Position numbers and translations under genes: made by a program
DNA from: Stappia indica
Lineage (GTDB): Bacteria > Pseudomonadota > Alphaproteobacteria > Rhizobiales > Stappiaceae
NCBI RefSeq assembly: GCF_020177335.1
Contig: NZ_JAIVMG010000009.1
Coordinates: 1-64,000 of the forward strand
Direction of reading: 5' to 3'
DNA length: 64,000 bases
Notes under the pieces: model-generated
Database searches by the model: none
Told to the model about the DNA's origin: nothing
Seen by the model: the letters and a program-made list of their open reading frames with translations, nothing else
Shown here: piece after piece, positions 9,373 to 18,485 of the stretch
How the letters are laid out: every line of letters starts with the position of its first letter
Position numbering within the stretch: position 1 is the stretch's first letter

Positions 9373-9404
9373 GCGGCCGGCACCACGGGAACGGGGGAGA
9401 CAGG

Positions 9405-9656
9405 ATGCAATTGCGGTATTTTGCCTGGGTCCGCGAAAGGGTCGGCCTTGAGGCGGAAGAGATCGATCTTCCCGAGACCGTCACCACCGTCGCCGGCCTG
9501 CTCGACTGGCTGGCCGCCCGGGATGACGCCCATGCCGCCGCCTTCGCCGATCGCGGCACCATCCGGGTTGCCCTCGACCAGATGCATGTCGAACACGATG
9601 CCCCGTTGACCGGCGCCCGCGAGGCGGCATTCTTCCCGCCGATGACCGGCGGATGA
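9405..9656 (+). CDS. moaD: molybdopterin converting factor subunit 1
   Basis: An 83-residue beta-grasp sulphur carrier. It ends in the required Gly-Gly (FFPPMTGG), whose C-terminus becomes a thiocarboxylate that donates sulphur to precursor Z in molybdopterin synthase. A purine-rich site (GGGGGAGACAGG) precedes the ATG. The stop codon overlaps the moaE start (ATGA), which would help equal production of the two subunits. Confidence 0.95.
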   Translation: MQLRYFAWVRERVGLEAEEIDLPETVTTVAGLLDWLAARDDAHAAAFADRGTIRVALDQMHVEHDAPLTGAREAAFFPPMTGG

Positions 9657-10183
9657 GCCCACATCCCTCCTCCCCGGCCGGCAGCGACCAGACCCGGGCC
9701 GGCGGTGCCGACATCTCCGTGCGCATCCAGGCGGAGGATTTCGACGCCGGCCGCGAAATCGCGGCCCTGACCGCGAGCAACGGCAATACCGGCGCCGTCG
9801 TCACCTTCACCGGCCTGTGCCGCGATGAGGATGGGCGGCTGGCGGCGCTGGAGCTGGAGCACTACCCCGGCATGGCCGAGGCGGAGATCACCCGGATCGC
9901 CGAGGAAGCATGCCAGCGCTGGCCGCTCGGCGGACTGACGGTGATCCACCGGCACGGCCGCATTGTCCCCGGCGCCAATATCGTGCTGGTCGTCGCGGTC
10001 TCGCGCCACCGCCGCGCCGCGTTCGAGGCGGCGGAATTCCTGATGGACTATCTGAAGACCCGCGCCCCCTTCTGGAAGAAGGAACATCTGCGGGACGGCG
10101 GCGACGGCGGCTGGGTCGATGCGCGCGACAGCGACACACGGGATGCGGACCGCTGGGCCGCAGTGCCTCCGGTGGAGCCATGA
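9653..10183 (+). CDS. moaE: molybdopterin synthase catalytic subunit
   Basis: A 176-residue large subunit of molybdopterin synthase. It has VRIQAEDFDAGREIAAL at the start, GAVVTFTGLCRDE and LELEHYPGMAE in the core, IVHRHGRI-like residues (TVIHRHGRIVPG), and the catalytic Lys region YLKTRAPFWKKE. It dimerises with MoaD. Translation is coupled to moaD by a 4-base overlap. The C-terminal tail after WVDARDSD is a little longer than usual and poorly conserved. Confidence 0.95.
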   Translation: MSPHPSSPAGSDQTRAGGADISVRIQAEDFDAGREIAALTASNGNTGAVVTFTGLCRDEDGRLAALELEHYPGMAEAEITRIAEEACQRWPLGGLTVIHRHGRIVPGANIVLVVAVSRHRRAAFEAAEFLMDYLKTRAPFWKKEHLRDGGDGGWVDARDSDTRDADRWAAVPPVEP

Positions 10184-10319
10184 GGTGAGCGGACAAACGG
10201 GGAAGCCTCGTCCCTTGGCTTGACCTTCCCGCGCGTTTCAGGGAATTGTATGATGAATTCGCACAATCTTTTCTTGTGGCCTTAGCCGTTGGCGGCCCTT
10301 TGCCCTGCCAGGATCACCC

Positions 10320-11570
10320 ATGCATTCTCCGGTTACCGGCAGCACCGCGACGGCGGTGCCACATCCCGGCATTTCCTTTCGCGAGTTCGTCGCGCTGATC
10401 GCCTCGCTGATGGCGCTCAATTCGCTGGCGATCGACATCATGCTGCCCGCCCTGCCGGACATCGGCGCGGCCATGATGGTGCTCAACGAGAACGACAGCC
10501 AGAAGGTGTTGATCGCCTATCTGATCGGCTTCGGCGGCGCCCAGCTTTTCTATGGTCCGGTGTCCGACCGCTATGGCCGCCGGCCGGTGCTGCTCGGCGG
10601 GCTCGCGCTCTACGCCGCCGCCGGCGTCTTCTCCATTTTCGCCAATGACATGAGCCACCTTCTGGCCGCGCGGCTGGTGCAGGGGATCGGCTGTGCCGCG
10701 CCTCGGGTCGTCGCCGTCTCCATCGTCCGCGACAGTTATTCCGGCCGGCAGATGGGCCGGGTCATGTCGCTGGTGATGATGGTGTTCATGGTGGTGCCGA
10801 TCTTTGCCCCCTCCCTCGGCCAGATCATCCTGTTCGTCGCGCCCTGGCGTGCGATCTTCCTGTTCCTCACCCTCGGCGGGGTGGTGATGCTGGTCTGGTG
10901 CGCCCGGCGCCTGCCGGAAACCCTGCCCGCCGCCCGCCGGCAACCGGTTTCCGCCCGCTCGATCCTTGCCGCCTACGTGACGACGCTCACCACCCGCGTG
11001 ACCTTCGGTTACATGTGCGCCACCGGCCTGATCTTCGGCGCCCTGTTCGGCTTCATCGCCTCCGCCCAACAGATCTTCGTCGAAACCTTCGGGATCGGCG
11101 CCGCCTTCCCGGCGGTCTTCGCCGTGATCGGCCTTTGCATGGCGGCGGCCTCCTTCGTCAATGCCTCACTGGTGGAGCGCATCGGCCTGCGCCCGCTGTC
11201 CCATGGGGCGCTGGTGGCCTTCGTGGTGATCAGTCTGATCCAGGCGGCCACCGCCATCTGGATCGCGGAAAACCTTTATGTGTTCACCGCAATGCTGGCG
11301 ATCACCCTGTTCATCTTCGGCTTCATCGGCCCCAGCTTCAACGCCATCGCCATGGAGCCGCTGGGCGAGATCGCCGGAACCGGCTCGTCGGTGCTCGGCT
11401 TCGTGACGACCCTGGCCGGTGCCTTTTGCGGCTTCATCGTCGGCCAGCACTACGATGGCACGGTGGTGCCGCTCTCCCTCGGCTTCGCCACCTTCGGCGC
11501 CATTGCGCTGGGAATCGTCTTCGTCACCGAAAAGGGCCGCCTGTTCCGCACGACCCAGCCGCCGCGCTGA
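10320..11570 (+). CDS. multidrug effflux MFS transporter, Bcr/CflA type
   Basis: A 416-residue inner-membrane exporter with twelve predicted helices. The A-motif between helices 2 and 3 is GPVSDRYGRRPVLLGG, and the drug-proton antiporter C-motif region is in helix 5. The helix-1 segment LMALNSLAIDIMLPALPDIG is the usual Bcr/CflA opening. AGGA lies 7 bases before the ATG. The gene stands alone between moaE and a terminator. Family members export bicyclomycin, chloramphenicol, sulphonamides or Cys-containing compounds; the substrate here cannot be read from sequence. Confidence 0.9.
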   Translation: MHSPVTGSTATAVPHPGISFREFVALIASLMALNSLAIDIMLPALPDIGAAMMVLNENDSQKVLIAYLIGFGGAQLFYGPVSDRYGRRPVLLGGLALYAAAGVFSIFANDMSHLLAARLVQGIGCAAPRVVAVSIVRDSYSGRQMGRVMSLVMMVFMVVPIFAPSLGQIILFVAPWRAIFLFLTLGGVVMLVWCARRLPETLPAARRQPVSARSILAAYVTTLTTRVTFGYMCATGLIFGALFGFIASAQQIFVETFGIGAAFPAVFAVIGLCMAAASFVNASLVERIGLRPLSHGALVAFVVISLIQAATAIWIAENLYVFTAMLAITLFIFGFIGPSFNAIAMEPLGEIAGTGSSVLGFVTTLAGAFCGFIVGQHYDGTVVPLSLGFATFGAIALGIVFVTEKGRLFRTTQPPR

Positions 11571-11593
11571 GGTCGTCAGCCCCCGGAATGCAA

Positions 11594-11627
11594 AACACCC
11601 CGCCAGGCCGAGGCCGGGCGGGGTGTT
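11594..11627. terminator. terminator hairpin between convergent MFS and ilvE genes
   Basis: A perfect 11-base stem (11594-11604 with 11617-11627), GC-rich in its core, with AAAA on the left flank and GTTAT on the right. It can serve both converging transcripts, with the better T-run on the minus strand (for ilvE). Confidence 0.7.
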
Positions 11628-11654
11628 ATCGTCACAGGAGAACCGAAGCGGAGC

Positions 11655-12557
11655 TTACTCCGCGGCGGCGACCTTGGCCGACGCCTTCGGGTTCACCTCG
11701 GCGGTGTAGTCTTCCATCAGCGCCTTGGCGATATCGCCGACCTGGAATGTGTAGGGGCCGATCTCGGACACCGGCGTCACCTCGGCGGCCGTGCCGGTCA
11801 GGAAGCACTGTTCGAAGCCTTCCATCTCCTCTGGCATGATCACCCGCTCGACGACCTCGATGCCGCGCTTGCGCGCCAGGCCGATCACCGTACGCCGGGT
11901 GATGCCATCAAGGAAGCAATCCGGCGTTGGCGTATGCAGCTTGCCGTCCTTGACGAAGAACACATTGGCGCCGGTCGCCTCGGCCACCTGGCCGCGCCAG
12001 TCCAGCATCAGGGCATCGGCGAAGCCCTTGCGCTCGGCCTCGTGCTTCGACAGCGTGCAGATCATGTAAAGGCCGGCGGCCTTGGACCGGCTCGGTGCGG
12101 TCGCCGGATCCGGGCGGCGGTAGTGCGCCATGTCGAGGCGAATGCCCTTCAGCCGCTCTTCCGGCTTGAAGTAGCTCGGCCATTCCCAGGCGGCAATCGC
12201 CATATGGATCGAATTGGCCTGAGCTGCAACGCCCATCATCTCGCTGCCGCGCCAGGCGATCGGACGCACATAGGCGTCGACCAGGTTCATGCGCGTCAGG
12301 AGGGTCCGGGTCGCGTCGTTGATCTCCGCAACGCTCCAGGGAATGGTGAAGCCGAGAATCTCCGCCGAGGTGTGCAGCCGCTCGGTGTGCTCGTTGAGCT
12401 TGAACACCTCACCGCCATAGGCCCGCTCGCCCTCGAACACGCTGCTGGCGTAGTGCAGGCCGTGGCTCAGCACATGCAGCTTGGCATCGGCCCAGGGCAC
12501 GAAGGCACCATCGTACCAGATTTCGCCATTCAATTGATCAAAAGGCACATGCGCCAT
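11655..12557 (-). CDS. ilvE: branched-chain amino acid aminotransferase
   Basis: A 300-residue PLP enzyme that makes the last step of Val, Leu and Ile synthesis reversible. It is fold-type IV: the PLP Lys is Lys159 in SRSKAAGLYM, Arg and Tyr contacts are in the HGLHYASSVFEGERAY block, and the phosphate-binding end has CFLTGTAAEVTPV. The length matches the family. GGAGTAGACGG precedes the ATG. The C-terminal tail (PKASAKVAAAE) is short and Ala-rich. It is divergent from the MarR-type gene, a layout seen in many Hyphomicrobiales. Confidence 0.95.
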   Translation of the reverse strand: MAHVPFDQLNGEIWYDGAFVPWADAKLHVLSHGLHYASSVFEGERAYGGEVFKLNEHTERLHTSAEILGFTIPWSVAEINDATRTLLTRMNLVDAYVRPIAWRGSEMMGVAAQANSIHMAIAAWEWPSYFKPEERLKGIRLDMAHYRRPDPATAPSRSKAAGLYMICTLSKHEAERKGFADALMLDWRGQVAEATGANVFFVKDGKLHTPTPDCFLDGITRRTVIGLARKRGIEVVERVIMPEEMEGFEQCFLTGTAAEVTPVSEIGPYTFQVGDIAKALMEDYTAEVNPKASAKVAAAE

Positions 12558-12785
12558 AACCGTCTACTCCAGCGGCAACCAGCGGATCAGTCCGCTCTCA
12601 AGAAATCTCGCGCTGCAACAACGCAGCACGGCGGGGTGTCTCAGTCCTTGCCCGGCAAAATCGGCAACTTTGCGCTACCGGGAAACTCTTTGTATGTTGA
12701 TGGGCCTGCGGCGAAATCGAACCGGGGCAGGCGCATCAGGCACATTCTGCGAAACCATCGTCAATAATCCTTGAAACGGGCTCAA

Positions 12786-12817
12786 GATGTACGATCATTT
12801 CGTCAGAGACGTACATC
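12786..12817. promoter_or_regulatory. 8-base dyad upstream of the MarR-type gene, candidate operator
   Basis: GATGTACG at 12786-12793 and its exact complement CGTACATC at 12810-12817, 16 bases apart, 29 bases before the start at 12847. MarR and LysR proteins bind such dyads, so autoregulation of the operon is possible. This is inference from symmetry and place only. Confidence 0.4.
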
Positions 12818-12846
12818 GTGTAACAATCGGTCGAAAATAAGTCAAT

Positions 12847-13359
12847 ATGACTGACGTAAATTTCTCAGATTCAAACAGCCTGACCGCGCCGGGCAGCCCG
12901 GCGGAGGACCGGATGCCGATCGACCTGATCGAGCTCCTGTTCTTCGCCTATCGGGACTTCACCTCCGACCCGGATACCATCCTGGCAGAATTCGGCTTCG
13001 GCCGGGCCCATCACCGGGTGCTACATTTCGTCTCCCGCAATCCGGGCCTGCGCGTCACCGACCTTCTCGGCATCCTGCGCATCACCAAGCAGAGCCTTGC
13101 GCGGGTGCTCAAGCAGTTGATCGACGAAGGCTACATCCTGCAGGAACCCGGCCCGGTGGACCGGCGTGAGCGGCTGCTGACCACCACCGCGCTCGGCCAG
13201 GACCTTGCCGAGCGTCTGACCCGATTGCAGGCGCGGCGGATCCAGCGCGCCCTCGCGGCCATGCCGGAAGGCAGTCATGAGATTGCCCGCCAGTTCCTCT
13301 ATCACATGATCGACCCCGATCAGCGCGGCGATGTCGCGCGTTTGATCGAACACAGCTGA
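12847..13359 (+). CDS. petP: MarR family transcriptional regulator, PetP-like
   Basis: A 170-residue winged-helix protein. HHRVLHFVSRNPGLRVTDLLGIL is followed by recognition helix TKQSLARVLKQLIDEGYI and the wing PVDRRERLLTTTALG, the classic MarR layout. It precedes an OmpR-type regulator by 15 bases. In Rhodobacter capsulatus petP and petR sit together and are needed for cytochrome bc1 production; the order MarR-regulator here matches, so the symbol is by synteny rather than proven function. The pet operon itself lies about 25 kb away in this window. The ribosome site is weak and A-rich. Confidence 0.8.
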   Translation: MTDVNFSDSNSLTAPGSPAEDRMPIDLIELLFFAYRDFTSDPDTILAEFGFGRAHHRVLHFVSRNPGLRVTDLLGILRITKQSLARVLKQLIDEGYILQEPGPVDRRERLLTTTALGQDLAERLTRLQARRIQRALAAMPEGSHEIARQFLYHMIDPDQRGDVARLIEHS

Positions 13360-13374
13360 GGCCTTGCGCGCGGA

Positions 13375-14094
13375 ATGCCTGAAACAGCCGACAAACCCCT
13401 TCCCGCTCCACCGACGGACGATGCCCCGCATCTGCTCCTGATCGATGACGACAACCGGATTCGCACGCTGCTGCGCCGTTTTCTGGCGGAAAACGGCTTT
13501 CGCATCAGCACTGCGGCCAATGCAGCCGAGGCTCGTCGCCGGTTGGCCGGTCTGCAATTCGATCTTCTGATCGTCGATGTGATGATGCCGGGGGAAGACG
13601 GCCTGGCCTTTTCCGCCAACATGCGCACCAGCTCCGATGTGCCGATTCTGATGCTGACCGCCCGTTCCGACGCCTCCGACCGCATCGCCGGGCTGGAGGC
13701 GGGCGTTGACGATTACCTGAGCAAACCGTTCGAGCCGCGCGAGTTGCTCCTGCGCATCCGGGCGATCCTGCGCCGCCGGGCGACGCCGGAGGCAACCCCG
13801 CCCCTTGATGTGCGATTCGGCCCGTATCTGTTCGATTCCACCCGGCGCGAGCTGAAACGCGGCGACGATATCATCCGCCTGACCGACCGAGAGAAGGAAA
13901 TCCTGGCACTGTTCGCCGAAAAGCCCAATGACACCGTGCCGCGCAACGAGATCGTCGGCGACGACAGTGGTCTTGGCGAGCGCACGGTGGATGTGCAGAT
14001 CAATCGCCTGCGGCGCAAGATCGAAACCGACCCCGGCAATCCGCTCTACCTGCAAACGGTTCGCGGCATCGGATACCGGCTGGTCTGCGACTGA
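13375..14094 (+). CDS. petR: two-component response regulator, OmpR family (PetR-like)
   Basis: A 239-residue regulator. The receiver domain has the acid pocket IDDD (residues 23-26), phospho-acceptor Asp68 in VDVMMPGEDG, Thr in MLTARSD and Lys in YLSKPFEP. The C-terminal winged helix starts at about residue 145 and ends TVDVQINRLRRKIE ... VRGIGYRLV. It lies directly after the MarR-type gene and its last base is the first base of the kinase gene, so the three form one operon. By synteny it is the PetR/OmpR orthologue common in alphaproteobacteria. Targets cannot be read here. Confidence 0.85.
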   Translation: MPETADKPLPAPPTDDAPHLLLIDDDNRIRTLLRRFLAENGFRISTAANAAEARRRLAGLQFDLLIVDVMMPGEDGLAFSANMRTSSDVPILMLTARSDASDRIAGLEAGVDDYLSKPFEPRELLLRIRAILRRRATPEATPPLDVRFGPYLFDSTRRELKRGDDIIRLTDREKEILALFAEKPNDTVPRNEIVGDDSGLGERTVDVQINRLRRKIETDPGNPLYLQTVRGIGYRLVCD

Positions 14095-15518
14095 TGGCAA
14101 CCACCGCCCGCCGGCTCCGCTCCCTGTTGCGCTGGCGCCCCACTTTGCCCGCATCGGTGACGCGGGTTGCCGGGCTGGTCGCCGAGCCCTACCGCGCCAC
14201 CGCGCGGTTCTTATACAGGCGCATGCCCAAGGGCCTGTTCGCCCGCACCTTGCTGATCATCATCGTGCCGATCGCCATCATGCAGGCGGTGCTCGGCTTC
14301 GTGTTCCTGGAACGCCATTACGAGCTGGTGACCCGGCGTCTGTCCGAAGCGGTGGTGCGCGACATCGCGCTTCTGGTCGATATTCTCAACACCTATCCGC
14401 ATGAAGAGGACTTCGCCAATTTCACCCGGATGGCACGGCAGGACCTGGACCTGTCGGTGGCGGTGCTGCCGCTGGAACCGCTGCCGCCACCGCGCCCAAA
14501 GCCGTTCTTCGATATTCTCGACCGCTACCTGTCGGAACAGATCGGCAAGCGCATTGGCCGCCCCTTCTGGATCGACACGGTCGGCCGGTCCAGCTTCATC
14601 GAAATCCGCATTCGCCTCGACCGCAATGTTCTCCGGGTGATTGCCCGGCGCAATCAGGCCTATGCCTCGAACTCGCATATCTTCATCGTCTGGATGCTGT
14701 CCACCTCCCTGGTGCTAATCGTTATCGCCCTGATTTTCCTGCGCAATCAGACCCGCCCGGTCGAACGGCTGGCAACGGCGGCGGAAAGCTTCGGCATGGG
14801 CCGGCCGATCGACGACTTCCGCCCCAGCGGCGCGCTGGAGGTGCGCCGCGCGGCCCAGGCCTTCATCGAGATGCGGCGGCGGATCGAGCGGCAGATGGAG
14901 CAGCGCACCACCATGCTCGCCGGCGTCAGCCATGACCTGCGCACCATCCTCACCCGCTTCCGCCTGCAACTGGCGCTGTTTCCCGACAGCGACGAGGTGC
15001 GGGCCCTGCGGCATGATGTTGCCGAGATGAACACCATGCTGGCGGATTACCTCGCCTTTGCACGCGGCGATGGCGACGAAAAACCGCAAGTCACCGACAT
15101 CGCTCTGTTGTTCGAGGAGCTTGAAGCCGAAGCGGAGATCCTCAACGCCGAAGTTTCCTCCAGCTTTCAGGGCGCACCGGAGGTGATGTTGAAGCCGATC
15201 GCCTTCAAGCGCTGCCTGACCAATCTGGTCACAAACGCCGCCCGGCACGGCTCGACCGTGCGCATCGACGGCCGTCATGCGGAAGGCTGGCTGACCGTGA
15301 CCATCGAGGACGATGGTCCCGGCATTGCCGAGGATGAGCGGGAAAACGTCTTCCGCCCCTTCTACCGCCTCGATCAGGCGCGCAATCAGGACGCCGGCGG
15401 CAGTGGCCTGGGCCTGGCCATCGCCCGCGACATCGCCCGCGCCCATGGCGGCGACATCGTGCTCGACGAGAGTGCCGACCTCGGCGGCCTCAAGGTGCGG
15501 GTCCGCATCCCGGTCTGA
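14094..15518 (+). CDS. sensor histidine kinase, EnvZ-like
   Basis: A 474-residue inner-membrane kinase and partner of the preceding regulator. A basic 45-residue N-terminus leads to helix 1 (LLIIIVPIAIMQAVLGFVF), a periplasmic domain of about 130 residues, helix 2 (IFIVWMLSTSLVLIVIALIF), a HAMP linker, then the dimerisation helix with His280 in SHDLRTILTR. The ATP domain has NLVTNAARHG (N box), DDGPGI (G1), FRPFYRLD (F box) and GSGLGLAIA (G2). All catalytic boxes are intact. It shares one base with the regulator stop codon (TGATG), which suggests coupled translation. Confidence 0.92.
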   Translation: MATTARRLRSLLRWRPTLPASVTRVAGLVAEPYRATARFLYRRMPKGLFARTLLIIIVPIAIMQAVLGFVFLERHYELVTRRLSEAVVRDIALLVDILNTYPHEEDFANFTRMARQDLDLSVAVLPLEPLPPPRPKPFFDILDRYLSEQIGKRIGRPFWIDTVGRSSFIEIRIRLDRNVLRVIARRNQAYASNSHIFIVWMLSTSLVLIVIALIFLRNQTRPVERLATAAESFGMGRPIDDFRPSGALEVRRAAQAFIEMRRRIERQMEQRTTMLAGVSHDLRTILTRFRLQLALFPDSDEVRALRHDVAEMNTMLADYLAFARGDGDEKPQVTDIALLFEELEAEAEILNAEVSSSFQGAPEVMLKPIAFKRCLTNLVTNAARHGSTVRIDGRHAEGWLTVTIEDDGPGIAEDERENVFRPFYRLDQARNQDAGGSGLGLAIARDIARAHGGDIVLDESADLGGLKVRVRIPV

Positions 15519-15554
15519 CGCCGGCGGTGCGGCCGCCCGGCTCGGCCCGAAGGC

Positions 15555-15926
15555 TCAGAACAGCCGGCCGCCGATCGGCACATCCTCCAGATCCGGACGC
15601 AGCAGCACCACTTCGCCACTCTCATCCGGCACGCCGAGGGTCAGCACCTCCGACATCATCGGCCCGATCTGGCGCGGCGGGAAATTCACCACCGCCAGCA
15701 CCTTGCGGCCCGCAAGATCTTCCGGCGCATAGTGATGGGTGATCTGGGCGGAGGATTTCTTGATGCCGATTTCCGGGCCGAAGTCGATCTTCAGCCGGAT
15801 CGCCGGCTTGCGCGCTTCCGGAAAAGGTTCGGCCTCGACAATCCGGCCCACCCGGATATCCACCTTCAGAAAATCGCCGAATGAAATGAAATCCTGCCCG
15901 TTTCCGTCCTGCGTCACGTCGTTCAC
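15555..15926 (-). CDS. csaA: tRNA-binding protein, CsaA-like
   Basis: A 123-residue one-domain protein with the OB fold of tRNA_bind. FGDFLKVDIRVGRIVEAEPFP leads into KKSSAQITHHY and GRKVLAVVNFPPRQIGPMMSEVL, the CsaA signature. CsaA acts as a dimer with chaperone-like and tRNA-binding activity. The start is GTG 15926, with AGGGGAAGG just upstream and normal family length; the frame is open beyond, but that part is Arg/Ala-rich and unlike the family. It is convergent with the kinase gene, 36 bases away. Confidence 0.85.
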   Translation of the reverse strand: MNDVTQDGNGQDFISFGDFLKVDIRVGRIVEAEPFPEARKPAIRLKIDFGPEIGIKKSSAQITHHYAPEDLAGRKVLAVVNFPPRQIGPMMSEVLTLGVPDESGEVVLLRPDLEDVPIGGRLF

Positions 15927-16117
15927 TGCCTTCCCCTGGCGGATCGTTCGATCCTGTCGTTCTCCTGCTCGGGCCGAACGATAGACGCGCCTCCCGGCCC
16001 GACGCAAGCGGCCGGCGCGGCCGGGCGCCGCTTCCGTGTCAGGTGCGGTTGCAAAAGCACAGTCGGCGCGCCCATGGCGCAAGTGGTCAGGCCGAGTGGT
16101 CGGACCGGGGGCCGGGC

Positions 16118-16789
16118 TCAGGTGGCAGGCGACTCGCGCTCGTCGCTGGCGCCAGATGCCTCATCTCGGCGGCGGGAGCCGGATCGCCGGCGTTTCAGGA
16201 AAGGCCGGACGAACCGCGCCAATCCGTCGAGCCGCTGCAGCCAGACCTCGCCCCGGTCCAGTTCCCGATCAAGCGCCGCCATGCTGCGCGCCAGTCCCGG
16301 ATCCGCGTCATCAAGCCAGACATCGACGACCCGGGCAAAGGCCAGCACCAGCCCTTGCGTCATCGCCTGGGCCTTCGGGCCGGAGGCGGTGATGCCGGCG
16401 GCGGTCAGCATCCAGCGCTGCGAGGTCAGCGCACAGCCATTGAGGCAGACCGCCAATTGCGGATCCTGCCGCACCGCTCGCTTCAGCGCACGCACCGCGT
16501 CCCGATAGGGGGACAGGGCATCGAGCCGCGCCATCAGCACATCGAACAGGCGGTCCCGTGCCGGCTCCTCGGCCATGTCCGGGTCGACCGCGTCGAGCAC
16601 CTTGCGGTCGATCTCGGCGAGAAACGCCTTGAAGCAGGCTGTCTTGGAGGGGAATTCGGCGCGCAGCAGCGACAGCTTCACATCAGCGGCCAGCGCAAGC
16701 TCGGCCATCTCGAAGCCATGCCATCCCTTCTCGCCGAGCAGATCGAGAAAGGCCGCTACGATCTTCTGCCGGATTTTCTGGCTCGCCAT
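16118..16789 (-). CDS. TetR family-like transcriptional regulator
   Basis: About 223 residues. The N-terminal helix-turn-helix reads KIRQKIVAAFLDLLGEKGWHGFEMAELALAADV followed by KTACFKAFLAEIDRKVL (the pieces are contiguous with a short gap), which is TetR/AcrR-like; the recognition helix is a weak match. The C-terminal ligand domain ends in a long basic, Arg/Ser-rich tail (KRRRSGSRRRDEASG). A COQ9-like fold, which is related to TetR, is an alternative. ATG 16789 gives the normal length. It lies 102 bases after proC and may be on its transcript. Confidence 0.65.
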   Translation of the reverse strand: MASQKIRQKIVAAFLDLLGEKGWHGFEMAELALAADVKLSLLRAEFPSKTACFKAFLAEIDRKVLDAVDPDMAEEPARDRLFDVLMARLDALSPYRDAVRALKRAVRQDPQLAVCLNGCALTSQRWMLTAAGITASGPKAQAMTQGLVLAFARVVDVWLDDADPGLARSMAALDRELDRGEVWLQRLDGLARFVRPFLKRRRSGSRRRDEASGASDERESPAT

Positions 16790-16891
16790 TCCTGTCACCC
16801 CACTTGCTGCCACGTCTCGTCGCAAACCGAGACCCTTGTTCAGGATCCTAGGGCGAAACGCGGCAAAAGCGAGGAGCCGTCGGCTTGCCTC

Positions 16892-17710
16892 TTAGCCAGC
16901 CAGTTCCTCGGAGCGGCGCTTGGCGGCGGCGACCGCCCGGTCGAACACCGGCTGAATGCCATCTTCCGCCATCAGGACCTTGAGCGCCGCCTCGGTGGTG
17001 CCCTTTGGAGAGGTCACGTTGCGCCGCAGTTCCGCCGCCTCCAGCTCCGACTGGAACAGCAGCTCGCCGGCCCCGCACACGGTCTGCCGCGCCAGCTGCA
17101 TCGCCAGATCCGCATCGAGCCCCGCCCGAGCGCCGGCCGCCGCCATCGCCTCGACCAGATAGAACACATAGGCCGGACCGGACCCGCTGACCGCCGTCAC
17201 CGCATCCATCTGCTCTTCCCGCGCGATCCAGGCCGAGGCGCCGATCGCCGCAAGCAGCTCATCGACCGTCGCCCGCTGTTCCGCGCTGGTCGCGGTGTTG
17301 GCGAAGGCAACGCTCATGCCGCGCCCGACCTGGGCGGGCGTGTTCGGCATCACCCGGGTCACGGCAACCTTGCCGAAGGTCTGTTCGAACCGGGCCACCG
17401 GCGTGCCGGCGGCAATCGACAGCACCAGGGTGTCGCCATCGACGGCGCCGACGAGCCCCCCCAGCACCGCATCCATCATCTGCGGCTTGATCGCGAGCAT
17501 CAGAACGCCGGCCTTGAGCCCGTCGGGAACCGCGCTCTCAAGGCGAATCGTATGGCGCGACAGGAGTTCCCGGATCTCGGGCGGAGGACCGGGATCGACG
17601 ACGAGCACCGCCGCCGGATCGACGCCGCGCGCCATCCAGCCGGCCAGCATCGCGCCTCCCATCTTGCCCGCGCCAATCAGCACAAGCGGGCGTTCTGGCG
17701 AAAAACTCAT
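16892..17710 (-). CDS. proC: pyrroline-5-carboxylate reductase
   Basis: A 272-residue enzyme reducing P5C to proline with NAD(P)H. The Rossmann motif is IGAGKMGGAML near residue 12. AIKPQMMD and VMPNTPAQVGRG follow. The dimer domain has SGSGPAYVFYLVEAM and the substrate loop TSPKGTTEAALKVL, with Lys where most relatives have Gly. The ATG overlaps the YbjN stop (ATGA), so the two are coupled. Confidence 0.95.
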   Translation of the reverse strand: MSFSPERPLVLIGAGKMGGAMLAGWMARGVDPAAVLVVDPGPPPEIRELLSRHTIRLESAVPDGLKAGVLMLAIKPQMMDAVLGGLVGAVDGDTLVLSIAAGTPVARFEQTFGKVAVTRVMPNTPAQVGRGMSVAFANTATSAEQRATVDELLAAIGASAWIAREEQMDAVTAVSGSGPAYVFYLVEAMAAAGARAGLDADLAMQLARQTVCGAGELLFQSELEAAELRRNVTSPKGTTEAALKVLMAEDGIQPVFDRAVAAAKRRSEELAG

Positions 17711-18207
17711 GCTTCCCCCGCGGTTTCAAACAGGGCCGTGTCGATGGCCTCGGAGGCGGACTTGCCGGCCCAGACCACGAACTGGAACGCCTGGTAATAG
17801 CGCTCGCAAGATTCCAGCGCGTTGGTCATCAGCCCCTCGATCTGTTTGGAGGTGGCTTCTGCGCCGCCGGCCAGAAGCAGCGACTGGCGGAAGATCACCA
17901 CGCCCTCCCGGTTCCACAGATCGAAGTGGCCCATCCACAGCTGCTCGTTGACCAGTGCCAGCAGCCGGACCACCTCGGTCCGGCGCGGCTCGGGAACCTT
18001 CAGATCGAAGGCGCAGGCCAGATGCAGCGCTTCCAGATCTTCCATCCAGGAAAAGGAGACATGGTAGTCGCACCAGTGACCGGCGACGGAGATGGTGATC
18101 TCCTCGTCGCAGGAGCGTTCAAACGACCAATCATTGATGGCGGCGATATGCTCGATGGTGTCGACCGGGTTCGCGGGCCGTTCGAATTCGATGTCGATGA
18201 GGCTCAT
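17707..18207 (-). CDS. YbjN domain-containing protein
   Basis: A 166-residue cytosolic protein of the YbjN (T3SS chaperone-fold) family. The sequence has ANPVDTIEHIAAINDWSFER, then CDEEITISVAGHWCDYHVSFSW, CAFDLKVPE and a C-terminal helix with FQFVVWAGKSASEAI. Family members bind partners and modulate stress responses, but the biochemical role is unclear. ATG 18207 has AGAGGA 7 bases upstream. It is the first gene of a proC-containing transcript; this pairing recurs in Hyphomicrobiales. Confidence 0.85.
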   Translation of the reverse strand: MSLIDIEFERPANPVDTIEHIAAINDWSFERSCDEEITISVAGHWCDYHVSFSWMEDLEALHLACAFDLKVPEPRRTEVVRLLALVNEQLWMGHFDLWNREGVVIFRQSLLLAGGAEATSKQIEGLMTNALESCERYYQAFQFVVWAGKSASEAIDTALFETAGEA

Positions 18208-18485
18208 GAACGTTCCTCTCGGCTTGCGGGACTTCGCCCCCTCGGCTGAGAGGCGCTTCCACCCATAGCGGTCCGCAGGAGGCCTGGCCTGCCGCTGGCG
18301 AAGTTGGCGCGGCGGGACGTCATCAACGGACAAATCGACATCCAACCGCGAATCTTCACTTGACTTCAGTATATAGGCAGTTCGCCCGAAGAAGATACGT
18401 TCACACTTCGTTAACGCTTTCGAACCTGTGGATGGCGCACCGGCTTTTCCCGCTGGCCGGCACGCCATTCGTCTTTGGCGAGACT

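Noticed and set aside
16030-16120. Possible tRNA-like stretch after the csaA promoter region
   Set aside because: Some stem-like pairs exist, but there is no T-loop consensus or acceptor stem; no tRNA gene was found anywhere in the window.
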